In this document: one piece after another, positions 23,611 through 31,415 of the stretch
How positions within the stretch are numbered: the first letter of the stretch is position 1
How the letters are laid out: each line of letters begins with the position of its first letter
NCBI RefSeq assembly: GCF_009936045.1
Contig: NZ_QWEQ01000005.1
Span: forward strand, 124,001 to 188,000
Reading direction: 5' to 3'
Source: Emergencia sp. 1XD21-10
GTDB lineage: Bacteria > Bacillota > Clostridia > Peptostreptococcales > Anaerovoracaceae
DNA: 64,000 nt
The notes under the pieces: generated by a model
The model's input: the letters and a program-made list of their open reading frames with translations, nothing else
Database searches by the model: none
What the model was told of the DNA's origin: nothing
Translations under genes and position numbers: made by a program

Positions 23611-24471
23611 TTACAAATCCCTATGCCGCAGCGTAACACGGTAACCTTTTTCACGAAAAACCTCCGCCATATGATTTGCCATGGTAACAGACCGGTGCTG
23701 ACCGCCTGTGCAGCCGAAAGCAACGTTCAGATGGTACTTGCCTTCTTTTATATAGCATGGAATAACAGTGTCCATCATAACAGTAAGCTGCGCTGCAAAA
23801 TCCTTTGCAATCTGCTGCTTCATCACATACTGAAAGACCTTTTTATTGTTGCCTGTCAACCGCTTCAGACTTGGCACATAGTACGGGTTTGGAATAAACC
23901 GCATATCAAATACCAGATCTGTTTCAATCGGAATACCATGCTTATATCCAAAAGACGTCACGTTGACCGAAAAAGTGGTCTGCGGATTTTCACCAACGAA
24001 AATCCTTTCCATCTCATTCTTAAACCCCGCTGTTTTCATATTGGTGGTATCGATGATGTAGTCGGCACGTCTGCGAAGCTCCGAAAGCTGCTCTCTCTCC
24101 TTTTCGATGACTTCACGCGTGGTGGAACCTGCCGAAAGCGGATGGCTGCGCCGAGTCTCGTTATATCTCTTAATTAAGGTTTCATCGGAAGCTTCGATAA
24201 ACAAAATCTTGCAGCTGACCGCAGGACTCTCCGATAAAAATTCCAGACACTGATTTAAATCACCAAAAAACTCGCCGCCTCGCACGTCAACCACGAAAGC
24301 CGCCTTTTCAATGCGCTGCCCCGAATAAGCAGCCAAATCAATAAAATTCTTCATCAGTGCAGGCGGCATATTATCCACACAGTAATAGCCCTGATCCTCA
24401 AACCAGTCTGCCGCATTGGTCTTCCCCGCACCTGAAAGACCCGTCACGATGACTACTTTCATCTTCTCCAT
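23611..24471 (-). CDS. rapZ: RapZ-type nucleotide-binding protein (RNase adapter family)
   Basis: 286 aa. Walker A GLSGAGKT near the N terminus, a DTTNMK segment, and the conserved C-terminal domain ending GCTGGQHRSVTMANHMA. In enterobacteria RapZ guides RNase E to the GlmZ RNA and senses glucosamine-6-phosphate; in Gram-positives (YvcJ) it binds GTP and is linked with YvcK and WhiA. It is last in a run murB-PHP-rapZ with short gaps. The usual next gene, yvcK or whiA, is absent here and whiA lies 18 kb downstream on the same strand. Confidence 0.95.
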   Translation of the reverse strand: MEKMKVVIVTGLSGAGKTNAADWFEDQGYYCVDNMPPALMKNFIDLAAYSGQRIEKAAFVVDVRGGEFFGDLNQCLEFLSESPAVSCKILFIEASDETLIKRYNETRRSHPLSAGSTTREVIEKEREQLSELRRRADYIIDTTNMKTAGFKNEMERIFVGENPQTTFSVNVTSFGYKHGIPIETDLVFDMRFIPNPYYVPSLKRLTGNNKKVFQYVMKQQIAKDFAAQLTVMMDTVIPCYIKEGKYHLNVAFGCTGGQHRSVTMANHMAEVFREKGYRVTLRHRDL

Positions 24472-24486
24472 GCAAAATTCTCCCTG

Positions 24487-25206
24487 TTACTTCACCAAAG
24501 CAATATTCACAATTCTTTCTATGTCAAGCCCAGCCTCAAGCGCTCGCTCCACACCGCCTGCAAAGCTTCCCACTCTGCCCGGGGTATGTGCATCACTGCT
24601 GATTACAAAGTTCGCCTCTGTCTTTGCCGCAATTCTGATTTCTTCCACAGTCAAATGGGCATGCCATGTGCTGATCTCCATCAGCGTATCGGTCTCAGCA
24701 CAGGCTGCCGCAATCGCTGCAATATCAAACCTGCCCTTATCTCCTGGGTGGGTCAGAATCCGCATATCATTCTCATAAAGAGCCTTTAGGGTCATATCTG
24801 TATTCTTTGCAAGCAGTTTTCTACCGGTACGCTGACCCACAAAACCATGGGAATCCAGCCAGTTTCCTATACAATAACCGTGAGGGATTCCATAGTGATA
24901 ACCGCCGATGATAAAATCAAAATACTGCAATTCTTCAGTATTCACATCCAGATATGGCTCCCTTGCCACCACATTTGCTTCCACACCAAGATAAATGTCT
25001 ATCTGCGGATAAATATTCCGCAGTCTGTCCACTTCCGCACGCATCACCGGAAAATCACTTCTCTTTACACCATAAGTTAAATGTCCCGGTCCATGATCTG
25101 TAATAGCAATCCCGGAAAGCCCTGCGGCAACTGCCGCTTTGACATTATCTTCGATGGACCCTTTACCGTGAGAAAAGGTAGTATGGGTGTGATAGTCAAA
25201 GATCAT
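24487..25206 (-). CDS. PHP-domain phosphoesterase
   Basis: 239 aa metal-dependent hydrolase of the PHP (polymerase and histidinol phosphatase) fold. Metal-binding motifs: DYHTHTTFSHG at the start, DHG in AITDHGPGH, VEANV, and SSDAHTPGRVG near the end. Similar proteins (YcdX/PolX-C type) are usually found in this murB-rapZ setting in Clostridia; substrate unknown. ATG at 25206 starts right at the motif; the longer frame from TTG 25233 would overlap murB. It sits 15 bp before rapZ. Confidence 0.85.
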   Translation of the reverse strand: MIFDYHTHTTFSHGKGSIEDNVKAAVAAGLSGIAITDHGPGHLTYGVKRSDFPVMRAEVDRLRNIYPQIDIYLGVEANVVAREPYLDVNTEELQYFDFIIGGYHYGIPHGYCIGNWLDSHGFVGQRTGRKLLAKNTDMTLKALYENDMRILTHPGDKGRFDIAAIAAACAETDTLMEISTWHAHLTVEEIRIAAKTEANFVISSDAHTPGRVGSFAGGVERALEAGLDIERIVNIALVK

Positions 25207-25222
25207 TTTGTACTGTCTGCCT

Positions 25223-26098
25223 TTAATCTCCAATAATTCTTACCTCCGGTTCCAGTTGAACACCAAATTGGTCGAAAACCGTATTCTGTACAAGATGCAT
25301 CAGGTCGATGATATCCGTTGCCGTGGCGCCGCCTCTATTGACAATAAATCCGCTGTGAAGCTCAGACACCTGCGCACCACCTACAGAAATCCCCTTCAGT
25401 CCTGCATCCTGAATCAGCTTACCTGCAAAAAAGCCCTCCGGTCTTTTGAAAAAGCTTCCGGCGCTTGGATACTGCACCGGCTGCTTTTCGTTGCGCCGCC
25501 TGGTCAACTCCCGCATAGTATCCGAAATCTCTGCGGAATCTCCTTTAGACAGACGAAGCACTACCGAGACCGCCACCTCACCGGTCTCTTGTAAAATGCT
25601 ATGGCGATAGGAAAAATCCATTTCCGCGCCGGACACCGTTCGCAAAATGCGACCGTCTCTGCTGACCAGATTCACACTTTCGACGATATCTTTCATCTCG
25701 CCACCGTAAGCACCTGCATTCATAAATACAGCGCCGCCAATGCTGCCCGGAATACCGCTTGCAAATTCAAAGCCAGTCAAAGACTCTGCCAGCGCAAACT
25801 TTGCCACAGAAGACATCAGTGCGCTGCAGCCGCAGACCAGCTTTTCGCCGGTTTCTCCATGGGCCTTCACTTGATTAAAATTTTCACCCAGCTTCACCAC
25901 TGTGCCTGCAAATCCGCTGTCCTTTACTAGCGTGTTGGAACCATTTCCAAGAATTAGATAAGGTTTCTTTTCTCTGTCAATCTCAGCAAGCACCTGCCTC
26001 AACTCGTCTACAGACTCTACGATGATAAGTTCTGCAGCCTTTCCCCCTGTCTTAAAAGAAGTATACTCCTTCATCTCTATATTTGTTAATCTCTCCAT
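25223..26098 (-). CDS. murB: UDP-N-acetylenolpyruvoylglucosamine reductase
   Basis: FAD enzyme of peptidoglycan precursor synthesis that reduces the enolpyruvyl group of UDP-GlcNAc-enolpyruvate to UDP-MurNAc. 291 aa, type II length. FAD-binding segments LILGNGSNTLV and GIPGSIGGAVFMNAGAYGGE, and the catalytic Ser loop SAGSFFKRPEG are clear, as is the C-terminal HSGFIVNRGGAT. Its start follows the transporter stop directly, so it belongs to one operon with transporter, PHP gene and rapZ. Confidence 0.96.
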   Translation of the reverse strand: MERLTNIEMKEYTSFKTGGKAAELIIVESVDELRQVLAEIDREKKPYLILGNGSNTLVKDSGFAGTVVKLGENFNQVKAHGETGEKLVCGCSALMSSVAKFALAESLTGFEFASGIPGSIGGAVFMNAGAYGGEMKDIVESVNLVSRDGRILRTVSGAEMDFSYRHSILQETGEVAVSVVLRLSKGDSAEISDTMRELTRRRNEKQPVQYPSAGSFFKRPEGFFAGKLIQDAGLKGISVGGAQVSELHSGFIVNRGGATATDIIDLMHLVQNTVFDQFGVQLEPEVRIIGD

Positions 26099-27334
26099 CT
26101 ATAATACGTCCTTCCTATTTATGTCATATTTGTTAAAGTCCTGATAATCCACTGTATCAGCTGGCATACTCTTGCGTATCAGCCGTTTTCTCAGATACTG
26201 GTTCAGATAGTAGAATACGATTGCACAAACCGGTACCCCCAGCACCATACCGACAAATCCAAAGAGCCCGCCGCCCATCAAAATGGCAAAAAGTACCCAG
26301 AAGCTGGCAAGACCAGTAGTTCCTCCCAGAATCTTCGGCCCCAGAATGTTTCCGTCAAACTGCTGCAGAGCCAAAATCAATAACAGGAAATACAGCGCCT
26401 GCATTGGACTGGAAAAGCAAATAATCACAGCTGACGGAACAGCACCGATAAACGGTCCAAAAAAAGGAATAATATTGGTAACGCCCACAATAGTGCTGAC
26501 CAGCACCGTATAAGGGAGTCCAAATATAGTCATCAGTATAAAACACAAAATCCCAATAATTAAAGAATCTATCAGCTTCCCGTTAATAAAGCCCCCAAAA
26601 GTCTTATTGCAGAAGTTCGCAAATTCCTGCAGCTCCTGCCCCTGCTTTCTGCTCATCGTTGCTGCAATCAGTTTCTTTGTCTGTGCCTTAAACTGCTCCT
26701 TGCTGTTAAGAAAATATACACAGATAATCACACCGATAAACATATCCATCAGAGTACGCACCGTTACGATGACACCCTGAGAAATCTGGGTCATATATTC
26801 ACCGATTCTTGGCAAAAACTCTGCCTCTGTCCAAGTCATAAAGGAATCTCTGGCTCTGCTTAAAATAGCCTCCGCCGTACCTGCAAGTTCCGGAAAGCGC
26901 TCCGCTGTAAAAGTATTCTCAATCCATAGAATCAAATCATTAAACTTATCCGGTGCCTCCTGCACCAGACCTACAATGCTGCGAATGGTCTCCGGCAGCA
27001 CCATGGCAAAAAGTCCTCCAACCACACCGAAGAACACGAAAAGAGAAACCAGCGTTCCTACAACTCTGGCAAGACGAAATGCCGTTTTTTTCTCTCTGAA
27101 TCTGCATGCCGAAACCCGGTACACTCTTCGCACCACCGCATTGTAAATCGGACAGAGCAAATATGCCACCACCAGACCAAAAATAAATGGGAATAATATG
27201 GAAGTGACCTCCGACCAGGCTTCTCTGATACTATCTAAATGTATGATACACTCAAACAGCACAATCAGTGCTGCTCCGGAAGCAAAAATAGTAAGCCCCA
27301 GTTTTGCATAGTGACTCTGAAAACGTTCCTTCAA
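26099..27334 (-). CDS. AI-2E family (PerM/YtvI-type) membrane transporter
   Basis: 411 aa with about eight membrane segments; the family signature GLPYTVLVSTIVGVTNIIPF followed by GPFIGAVPSAVI is present, as is the late motif LGPKILGGTTGL. Members export autoinducer-2 or act as Na+(Li+)/H+ antiporters; which applies here cannot be read from sequence. The start is probably TTG with GGGGTG upstream. It is first in the murB-PHP-rapZ run. Confidence 0.85.
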   Translation of the reverse strand: MKERFQSHYAKLGLTIFASGAALIVLFECIIHLDSIREAWSEVTSILFPFIFGLVVAYLLCPIYNAVVRRVYRVSACRFREKKTAFRLARVVGTLVSLFVFFGVVGGLFAMVLPETIRSIVGLVQEAPDKFNDLILWIENTFTAERFPELAGTAEAILSRARDSFMTWTEAEFLPRIGEYMTQISQGVIVTVRTLMDMFIGVIICVYFLNSKEQFKAQTKKLIAATMSRKQGQELQEFANFCNKTFGGFINGKLIDSLIIGILCFILMTIFGLPYTVLVSTIVGVTNIIPFFGPFIGAVPSAVIICFSSPMQALYFLLLILALQQFDGNILGPKILGGTTGLASFWVLFAILMGGGLFGFVGMVLGVPVCAIVFYYLNQYLRKRLIRKSMPADTVDYQDFNKYDINRKDVL

Positions 27335-27484
27335 TGACTTACACCCCTATTTCTAATTCTCATTTTCATAAAACCTTTCGCCTATACTTCTATACTATTT
27401 TATACTACCACAAAACTCCTATCTTTACCATAATATCTCCCATAGAATATTCATAAATAGTTTTAAATTTTTATAAATTTCCCC

Positions 27485-27512
27485 TTGACAATTCCGCTTC
27501 AGGTTGTATAAT
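27485..27512 (+). promoter_or_regulatory. Strong sigma-A promoter
   Basis: TTGACA at 27485-27490, 16 bp, TATAAT at 27507-27512, both perfect matches. Drives the small gene at 27552. Confidence 0.8.
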
Positions 27513-27551
27513 TATTTTATCATTCAAATAAACATACGGAGGATATACACT

Positions 27552-27791
27552 ATGCAAAAGAAACTTCATGCAGAATGTCCTACTTATCTTGAACTAGAAC
27601 TGACAAACAACGAAATATCTATGATTAATGGCAAAGAACTGAATAAGGAAGGCGTCGAGCACGTCATCAACTATCTGGGACAAGAAGTAGATGTAAAGGC
27701 AGAAGACGTATTCGAAAAAGTCCAGATGCTAAATACCGTAAATGGTGTTGTTACTCTCAAACTTTATGACGGCATGGTAACTGCCGTATAA
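27552..27791 (+). CDS. Small conserved-looking hypothetical protein
   Basis: 79 aa starting MQKKLHAECPTYLELELTNN; no family recognised. It is acidic, has no membrane segment and no cysteine cluster. A consensus promoter, a good ribosome site (GGAGG) and a strong terminator make it a well-expressed single-gene unit, so it is very likely real. Confidence 0.75.
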   Translation: MQKKLHAECPTYLELELTNNEISMINGKELNKEGVEHVINYLGQEVDVKAEDVFEKVQMLNTVNGVVTLKLYDGMVTAV

Positions 27792-27814
27792 CAACTTCAT
27801 TTTATTCTACACTA

Positions 27815-27868
27815 AAAAGAACTGTTTTCCCGCCGGAAATCCGGCACCCCCAGGGAAACAGTTCTTTT
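27815..27868. terminator. Bidirectional terminator
   Basis: AAAAGAACTGTTTTCCC / GGGAAACAGTTCTTTT with a nested CGCCGG/CCGGC hairpin. It serves the small gene at 27552 and the convergent Fic-like gene. Confidence 0.85.
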
Positions 27869-27887
27869 GTTTATGTCTGCAAAAAAT

Positions 27888-28532
27888 TTACAGCGGCGTT
27901 TCTTTACTTTCCGCCATCAGCCTGTTCAGTTTAAGGTTTTCCAAAATCCTTGATTCCCTGCCGAACCGCACATAATCCGCCAGAGCGCTGTTATACTCGC
28001 TCTCACTCAAGGTCAGAGGATACAAGTCCAGACCACAGTAAAGCAATTCATATTCCATCGCCGCACGGGCAATGAGTTCATTATACCTATCGAAAGGGTA
28101 GATTCTAATCAGCTCATTATGGACAAACACGGCAGCTTCCAGCCCGTTTACCACCGGGTGTGCATGAAGCCCGCGAAACAGCTTGGAAAGTTCTCCCTCG
28201 ATTTCCTGCGGCAGTACCGGGTTATAGCTGAGGTGGGTCAAAATCGGTGTTCGTTTGCGAAACACCCCTTCCTCTCCTCCGGAAAACACACTGTAAAAAC
28301 GCTGCAAAGTGCGCACGCAAAGTTCCTCTTCAATTCCTAAAACCCGTTCCATCTCCGTCAGCGCTTCCAGCAGATTGGTTACCAGCAGGTGCTCTTCCAA
28401 GGAGGCCTCCAGTACATATTCCCCTCCCGCAATTCGTGCCGCCTGCTCCATATCCATAGCACTTCCCGAAAGGCGCAGATTCATCAAAACCCATTGTATT
28501 CGCTTTTCATCTCTGTTCATATCTCGTTTCAT
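27888..28532 (-). CDS. Fic-fold protein with degenerate catalytic motif
   Basis: 214 aa. Overall pattern follows Fic-domain AMP-transferases: N-terminal GSAMDMEQAARIAGG, a helical core, and HNELIRIYPFDRYNELIARA where active enzymes read HxFx(D/E)GNGR. The catalytic His is Tyr, and the Gly-Asn-Gly nucleotide-binding turn is absent. So it probably does not transfer AMP and may be a structural or binding derivative. It is divergent from the phosphodiesterase gene at 28594, and the two promoters share about 60 bp. Confidence 0.65.
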   Translation of the reverse strand: MKRDMNRDEKRIQWVLMNLRLSGSAMDMEQAARIAGGEYVLEASLEEHLLVTNLLEALTEMERVLGIEEELCVRTLQRFYSVFSGGEEGVFRKRTPILTHLSYNPVLPQEIEGELSKLFRGLHAHPVVNGLEAAVFVHNELIRIYPFDRYNELIARAAMEYELLYCGLDLYPLTLSESEYNSALADYVRFGRESRILENLKLNRLMAESKETPL

Positions 28533-28593
28533 ACTATTATTTTAACACAAAAGTGCGCAGGTGTGTTATACTATATTTACGGAGGAACAATTT

Positions 28594-29193
28594 ATGAAGA
28601 TTTTTTTAACCAGCGACACCCACGGCTCTATCACAAAAGCCCAGGAAGTCCTTGCGAACCTTTCCGATATTGACCTGATTATCCACTGCGGCGACTACAA
28701 AGATGACGGCCAGTGGCTCAGCGAAGTGACTGGCATCCCCGCTGTCTGTGTCCACGGAAACAGCGACCGGTGCAATCCTTCCGATTTCACTACCGTTGAC
28801 ACCCCTTACGGCAAAATACTGGTCATCCATGGTCACATGCAGCTGGTAGAGTTTCGTCTTGACAACTTGCTCTATCAGGCAATGGAAAAGGACTGCACTG
28901 CAGCCTGCTACGGTCATACCCATATTGCCGCCTATGAAAAAGTGAATGGCATCCATCTGATTAATCCGGGCAGTCTAACAGACCCCAGAGACGGCAGCGG
29001 CGGCACCTTTGCTATCATTACCAGCACAGAAAATGACTTCTGCGTGGACATCGTCCGCTATGACACGTTCATGGACTCTCACCGAAAAGCCGAACCTCCC
29101 GTCAATTCCGAGTCCAATTCCCAAAAGAAAAATGCGCCGAAAGTCAAAGGCGGCTTCCTGCACAAATTACTCAACTATAGCGACCGGTTTTAA
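28594..29193 (+). CDS. YfcE/MJ0936-type metallophosphodiesterase
   Basis: 199 aa phosphoesterase using two metal ions. Motifs in order: SDTHGS, HCGDYKDD, VHGNSDR, VIHGHMQ and YGHTHIA, the standard set for YfcE-like phosphodiesterases. ATG at 28594 has GGAGG 8 bp upstream and starts at the first motif strand. The C-terminal 35 residues are a basic, Ser/Lys-rich extension. Substrate unknown; close relatives act on artificial phosphodiesters or cyclic nucleotides. Confidence 0.9.
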   Translation: MKIFLTSDTHGSITKAQEVLANLSDIDLIIHCGDYKDDGQWLSEVTGIPAVCVHGNSDRCNPSDFTTVDTPYGKILVIHGHMQLVEFRLDNLLYQAMEKDCTAACYGHTHIAAYEKVNGIHLINPGSLTDPRDGSGGTFAIITSTENDFCVDIVRYDTFMDSHRKAEPPVNSESNSQKKNAPKVKGGFLHKLLNYSDRF

Positions 29194-29208
29194 AGACACC
29201 AGTTCCAA

Positions 29209-30513
29209 TTATTTTCCCATCGCATAATACGCCTGCATTTCTGCTTCCGGCACCATGCTTCCGCCGGTAGCCCAGAGAATATGTGTGGCGTTTTTTAGTT
29301 TGTCCTTTAAATTGTTTTTAATCAGATAGCCTTCCGCAGAAAGCACATGCCCCGGTCCTGTAAAAGACGCGCATGCCGACGGTTCAATCCACAAATCCTC
29401 AGAATCTGCCAGCTTTGCCAGATACGGGTAGAGCTTGTCATCTTCGATGGTATAGCAACCGTCCAAAAGAGTTTCCATAATACTGCCCACAAGTCTGGAC
29501 GGTCTTCCTACAGCCAGTCCGTCTGCCGCCGTCTTTCCGTCAAGGCCTACATCTCCGACGGAAATCTCATCGTGAAGACCTGTCAGCATACCCAGTGTCA
29601 TACATGGCGCATGGGTTGGTTCAGCAAAAAAAATATGAATATGTTCTCCGAAAAGCATTTTCAGTCCAAATGCCACACCACCCGGTGCGCCGCCAACGCC
29701 GCATGGAATATACACGAAAACCGGGTTATCTTCATCACAGGTAATCATCTGCCTCTTGAACTGATCTGCCAGTCTCTTTGCTGCTACTGAATACCCTAAA
29801 AATAAATCCGAAGAGCCTTCATCATCTACAAAATGACACATAGGATCTTTTGCTGCTTCTTTACGCCCTTCCGCAACTGCTTTCTGATAGTCATCTTGAT
29901 ATTCAATAACAGTAACTCCCTTCTGGCGCAGCAGTTCCTTTTTCCATGCTCTTGCATCAGCTGACATATGCACTGTCACCTTAAAACCCAGCTTTGCACT
30001 GATAATGCCGATAGATAGTCCCAGGTTCCCCGTAGAACCTACTGCTACACTGTATTCCCCGAAAACTTTCTTAAAGCGCTCTTGCGCAAGTACTGCGTAA
30101 TCATCCCCGATAGAAAGCATACCTCGTTCTATGGCGATGGTTTCTGCAAATTTCAGCACCTCATAAATACCACCCCGTGCTTTGATGGAGCCAGAAACAG
30201 CCAGGTGACTGTCACACTTTAAAAACATTCTGCCCGGAATTTCCCGATTCATCTCCTCCTCAAAAACTTTCTTCATTCTTGTGATTTCCGTAAGAGGCGA
30301 CTCAATGATACCGTCCGTATTTTCCGTTTCAGGAAAGGCCGTCTTAATATACGATGCAAAACGTGCAAGCCGTGCACCGGCATCCTCGATATCTGCTAAA
30401 GAAAAAGGCAACTCTTTCTCTCTTCCAGCTTTCTCATTAAGCCAGAAAATCTCATCACAATTTATCATATTCTGTATTATGGGATGTTCCACAATTAATT
30501 TGTCGATGTCCAT
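29209..30513 (-). CDS. dsdA: D-serine ammonia-lyase
   Basis: PLP enzyme converting D-serine to pyruvate and ammonia. 434 aa, normal length. The lysine that binds PLP is in [14 protein letters not shown] and the glycine loop is [11 protein letters not shown]; other family blocks ([28 protein letters not shown]) are present. The ATG at 30513 has AAAGGAG upstream. The pyruvate can feed the PFOR encoded at 61 kb. It converges with the phosphodiesterase gene with only 15 bp between stops. A perfect TATAAT occurs near 30556. Confidence 0.93.
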   Translation of the reverse strand: MDIDKLIVEHPIIQNMINCDEIFWLNEKAGREKELPFSLADIEDAGARLARFASYIKTAFPETENTDGIIESPLTEITRMKKVFEEEMNREIPGRMFLKCDSHLAVSGSIKARGGIYEVLKFAETIAIERGMLSIGDDYAVLAQERFKKVFGEYSVAVGSTGNLGLSIGIISAKLGFKVTVHMSADARAWKKELLRQKGVTVIEYQDDYQKAVAEGRKEAAKDPMCHFVDDEGSSDLFLGYSVAAKRLADQFKRQMITCDEDNPVFVYIPCGVGGAPGGVAFGLKMLFGEHIHIFFAEPTHAPCMTLGMLTGLHDEISVGDVGLDGKTAADGLAVGRPSRLVGSIMETLLDGCYTIEDDKLYPYLAKLADSEDLWIEPSACASFTGPGHVLSAEGYLIKNNLKDKLKNATHILWATGGSMVPEAEMQAYYAMGK

Positions 30514-30770
30514 TGTCCGCTCCTTTCTATACATACAAAGAGTCGCTACTATTATACACTATTTCTGGTATAAAAAAAAGTTTCAATTTCGGTACGATTT
30601 TCACTCTTTTGACCCATAATCGGCTCAATTTCAGCAAGTTTTTCCCGTACATTCTGCAAAATTCGACGTACGTCATTATTCTTCCAAATTTTCATGCCGC
30701 TACACATTGAAAAATACACATTCTTCATCCCTGCAAAAATTATGGATTTTTTCGAAAAGTCCTACTCTTT

Positions 30771-30786
30771 TTGGCACAGTTTATGC
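30771..30786 (+). promoter_or_regulatory. Sigma-54 promoter (-24/-12)
   Basis: TTGGCACAGTTTATGC: GG at 30773-30774 and GC at 30785-30786 with exactly 10 bp between, the invariant spacing of sigma-54 promoters. It lies 62 bp before the tandem-repeat protein gene. A sigma-54 activator gene is next door. Confidence 0.85.
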
Positions 30787-30847
30787 TATAATTAACAGTA
30801 ATCAATATAATTTCTCTTTCCCTATATAAAAACATGGAGGTAAAAAA

Positions 30848-31354
30848 ATGAGCAATACAGTTATGCTGAAAAGAGCCTTTAATCAGGCTGTCGCCACTGG
30901 CGCAGTTCGCTTTACCGACGCAGACACCGACCTTTTAGTCATCAAAACCTATATTCTGGACTATGCAAAGAAGAACAGTGTCGATATTTCCGCCGCAGAA
31001 GTTGAAAGTTTCATCAAGGACCAGCAGAAAAAGTTAAAAAGTCTCTCCACTAAAATCACCGGCGACGGTGTGCATGTAGATATAGAGCAGATTTCCGAAA
31101 ACTACAAACCGCTGGAAATTTCCAAAGATGAGATGTTAAAAGAAGCATTTGCCCGCGCTGCTTCAAACCCAGCCATCGCATTTTATGACAAAAAACTTGA
31201 TTTCACTATCATCAAAAATGGTATGGCAGAATTCGCAAAGGAATGCAATATCGAAGTCACTGAACAGGAAATCGTAGATTATATCAAAAAATCTTTCCAC
31301 GAAATGAATGAAGCTGCAAAAGACTTTTCCTATGAATTTAATGCAATGAAATAG
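30848..31354 (+). CDS. Unknown protein made of two tandem 60-residue repeats
   Basis: 168 aa. Residues 6-65 and 96-155 are repeats of each other: MLKRAFNQAVATGAVRF matches MLKEAFARAASNPAIAF, ILDYAKKNSVDISAAEVESF matches MAEFAKECNIEVTEQEIVDY. Each ends in a helix (FIKDQQKKL / YIKKSFHEM). Cytoplasmic, no catalytic motif. It has a ribosome site (GGAGG) and a strict sigma-54 promoter, so it is likely expressed under the same control as the NhaC-type carrier, presumably during use of a particular amino acid. Function unknown. Confidence 0.8.
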   Translation: MSNTVMLKRAFNQAVATGAVRFTDADTDLLVIKTYILDYAKKNSVDISAAEVESFIKDQQKKLKSLSTKITGDGVHVDIEQISENYKPLEISKDEMLKEAFARAASNPAIAFYDKKLDFTIIKNGMAEFAKECNIEVTEQEIVDYIKKSFHEMNEAAKDFSYEFNAMK

Positions 31355-31368
31355 TTTTTCCCACACTA

Positions 31369-31404
31369 AAAAAGCTGTGTTTTCCTTCGGTCTCGCAGCT
31401 TTTT
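31369..31404. terminator. Bidirectional terminator
   Basis: AAAAAGCTG / CAGCTTTTT around a loop containing CTTCGG, between the convergent tandem-repeat gene and sigma-54 regulator gene. Confidence 0.75.
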
Positions 31405-31415
31405 CATTTCTCCTA

